A stretch of 64,000 nucleotides of DNA, taken from the NCBI RefSeq assembly GCF_019428685.1, contig NZ_CP080095.1, forward strand, positions 558,001 through 622,000, written 5' to 3'. This DNA comes from Paraburkholderia edwinii (lineage in GTDB: Bacteria; Pseudomonadota; Gammaproteobacteria; Burkholderiales; Burkholderiaceae). The position numbers and the translations under genes are program-made. Under the pieces are notes generated by a model. That model searched no databases. It was not told the origin of the DNA and was given only the letters and a program-made list of their open reading frames with translations. Shown here piece after piece: positions 63,299-64,000 of this stretch (within the stretch, counting starts at the first letter, position 1; every line of letters starts with the position of its first letter).

Positions 63299-63313
63299 GC
63301 GAAGCAGCTTCGC
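63299..63313. promoter_or_regulatory. inverted repeat upstream of the MFS gene
   Basis: GCGAAG-CAG-CTTCGC, 35 bp before the MFS start; possible operator. Nothing else was recognised in the 63105-63348 spacer. Confidence 0.25.
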
Positions 63314-63348
63314 GTCGCCGTCCCCCCACTCGAATCCCTACACGTCAA

Positions 63349-64000
63349 ATGGCCGAATCGCGCAATTCCGGGCGTGCGCTCGTCATCGCATCGGTCATGG
63401 CTTCCACGGCCATGATCGCGATCGAAATGACGATCGTCTCCACCGCCATGCCGCAAATCGCAACGCAGCTAGGCGGACTCGATCTTTACAGCTGGGTGTT
63501 CTCGTCGTTTCTGCTCGCGCAGACGGCAATGACGGTCGTGTTCGGCAAGCTCGCCGATCTGTTCGGCCGCAAGCCCGTGATGCTGGTCGGCATCGCGATC
63601 TTCCTCGCGGGCTCGCTGCTCGCGGGCTTCGCGTGGTCGATGCCGGCCATGATCGCGTTCCGGCTGATCCAGGGCATCGGCGCCGGCGCGATCCAGCCGG
63701 TCGCGATGACGATCGTCGGCGACCTCTATCCGGCGCACGAGCGCGGCAAGGTGCAGGGTTATCTCGCGAGCGTCTGGGCGATCTCGGCGGTGGTCGGACC
63801 GGTGGTCGGCGGCTTTATCATCCACGCGCTGTCGTGGGCATGGATCTTCTGGATGAACGTGCCGATCGGGCTGGCCGCGGCGGCTGGCTTTATCGCGTTT
63901 CTGCACGAAAAGCCCGGGCGTCAGCGGCCATCGATCGATATTGCCGGGGCGGCGCTCTTCACCGTCGCGGTTGCCGCGCTGATGATCGCGCTCACCGACG
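63349..64000 (+). CDS. MFS drug-export-type transporter, N-terminal part
   Basis: Starts at ATG 63349 and runs off the window end (217 residues visible). The reading MAESRNSGRALVIASVMAS, helix 1 with IEMTIVSTAMPQIATQLGGLD, the loop 2-3 motif GKLADLFGRKPVMLVG, and motif C-like SAVVGPVVGGFII in helix 5 place it in the DHA2/MDR (EmrB-like) or related 14-helix drug:proton antiporter group. About six helices are visible. No neighbouring gene tells the substrate. Confidence 0.88.
   Translation, partial: MAESRNSGRALVIASVMASTAMIAIEMTIVSTAMPQIATQLGGLDLYSWVFSSFLLAQTAMTVVFGKLADLFGRKPVMLVGIAIFLAGSLLAGFAWSMPAMIAFRLIQGIGAGAIQPVAMTIVGDLYPAHERGKVQGYLASVWAISAVVGPVVGGFIIHALSWAWIFWMNVPIGLAAAAGFIAFLHEKPGRQRPSIDIAGAALFTVAVAALMIALTD

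Overview
The window is GC-rich chromosomal DNA from a beta-proteobacterium of the family Burkholderiaceae, most likely Paraburkholderia or a close relative. The evidence is the set and order of housekeeping genes (cca, a MidA-type methyltransferase, a pteridine-reductase-like SDR, folB, ttcA, glmU, glmS), the codon bias, and the complete Burkholderia-style rhamnolipid operon. No rRNA, tRNA, CRISPR array or recognisable transposase was seen.

Layout. (1) 1-4.5 kb: housekeeping genes, with the 3' end of a glutathione S-transferase, cca and folate/pterin genes. (2) 4.5-14.05 kb: an ECF-sigma-like gene faces away from a tightly coupled rhamnolipid operon: rhlA, an ICMT-type membrane methyltransferase, rhlB, a DHA2 exporter, rhlC, a NodT-type outer-membrane lipoprotein and an EmrA-type adaptor. 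The methyltransferase is not part of the rhl operons I know. (3) 14.2-20.2 kb: ttcA, a cytochrome P450, glmU and glmS. (4) 20.2-26.1 kb: a visibly lower-GC accessory block that starts directly behind the Tn7 target at the end of glmS. It holds a 12-bp inverted-repeat structure, a YozE-like small protein and a 1339-residue protein that reads as restriction-endonuclease / TPR-like / GreA-GreB C-terminal-like / PIN-like. This is the best candidate for an unusual, probably defensive, system. (5) 26.4-38.3 kb: a catabolic block of moderate GC: branched-chain-type ABC transporter with a fused LivM-LivG protein, acyl-CoA synthetase, an AtzG/AtzE-like amidase pair, an AraC regulator, and a LysR/DMT-exporter pair.

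(6) 38.3-49.2 kb: signalling and envelope functions: a two-component system, a secreted alpha/beta hydrolase, CsbD, a stand-alone receiver, a diguanylate cyclase, an OmpR-type regulator overlapping a di-haem peroxidase gene, and a phospholipase C/acid-phosphatase-like lipoprotein. (7) 49.5-62.7 kb: three GntR-controlled catabolic modules: galactarate/altronate dehydratase with a FadR-type regulator; D-tartrate dehydratase with a DctA transporter and a fumarase-superfamily lyase; and a gamma-glutamyltransferase-like enzyme with an MFS permease and a GAF protein. Each has an operator-like palindrome or repeat in the control region. (8) 62.7-64 kb: a small Burkholderia-type hypothetical gene and the start of a drug-export MFS gene.

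Several short tandem repeats lie immediately 3' of stop codons in the 41-61 kb section, including eleven perfect copies of an 8-mer between the tartrate dehydratase and lyase genes. All functional calls come from reading translated sequences; no database search was run.
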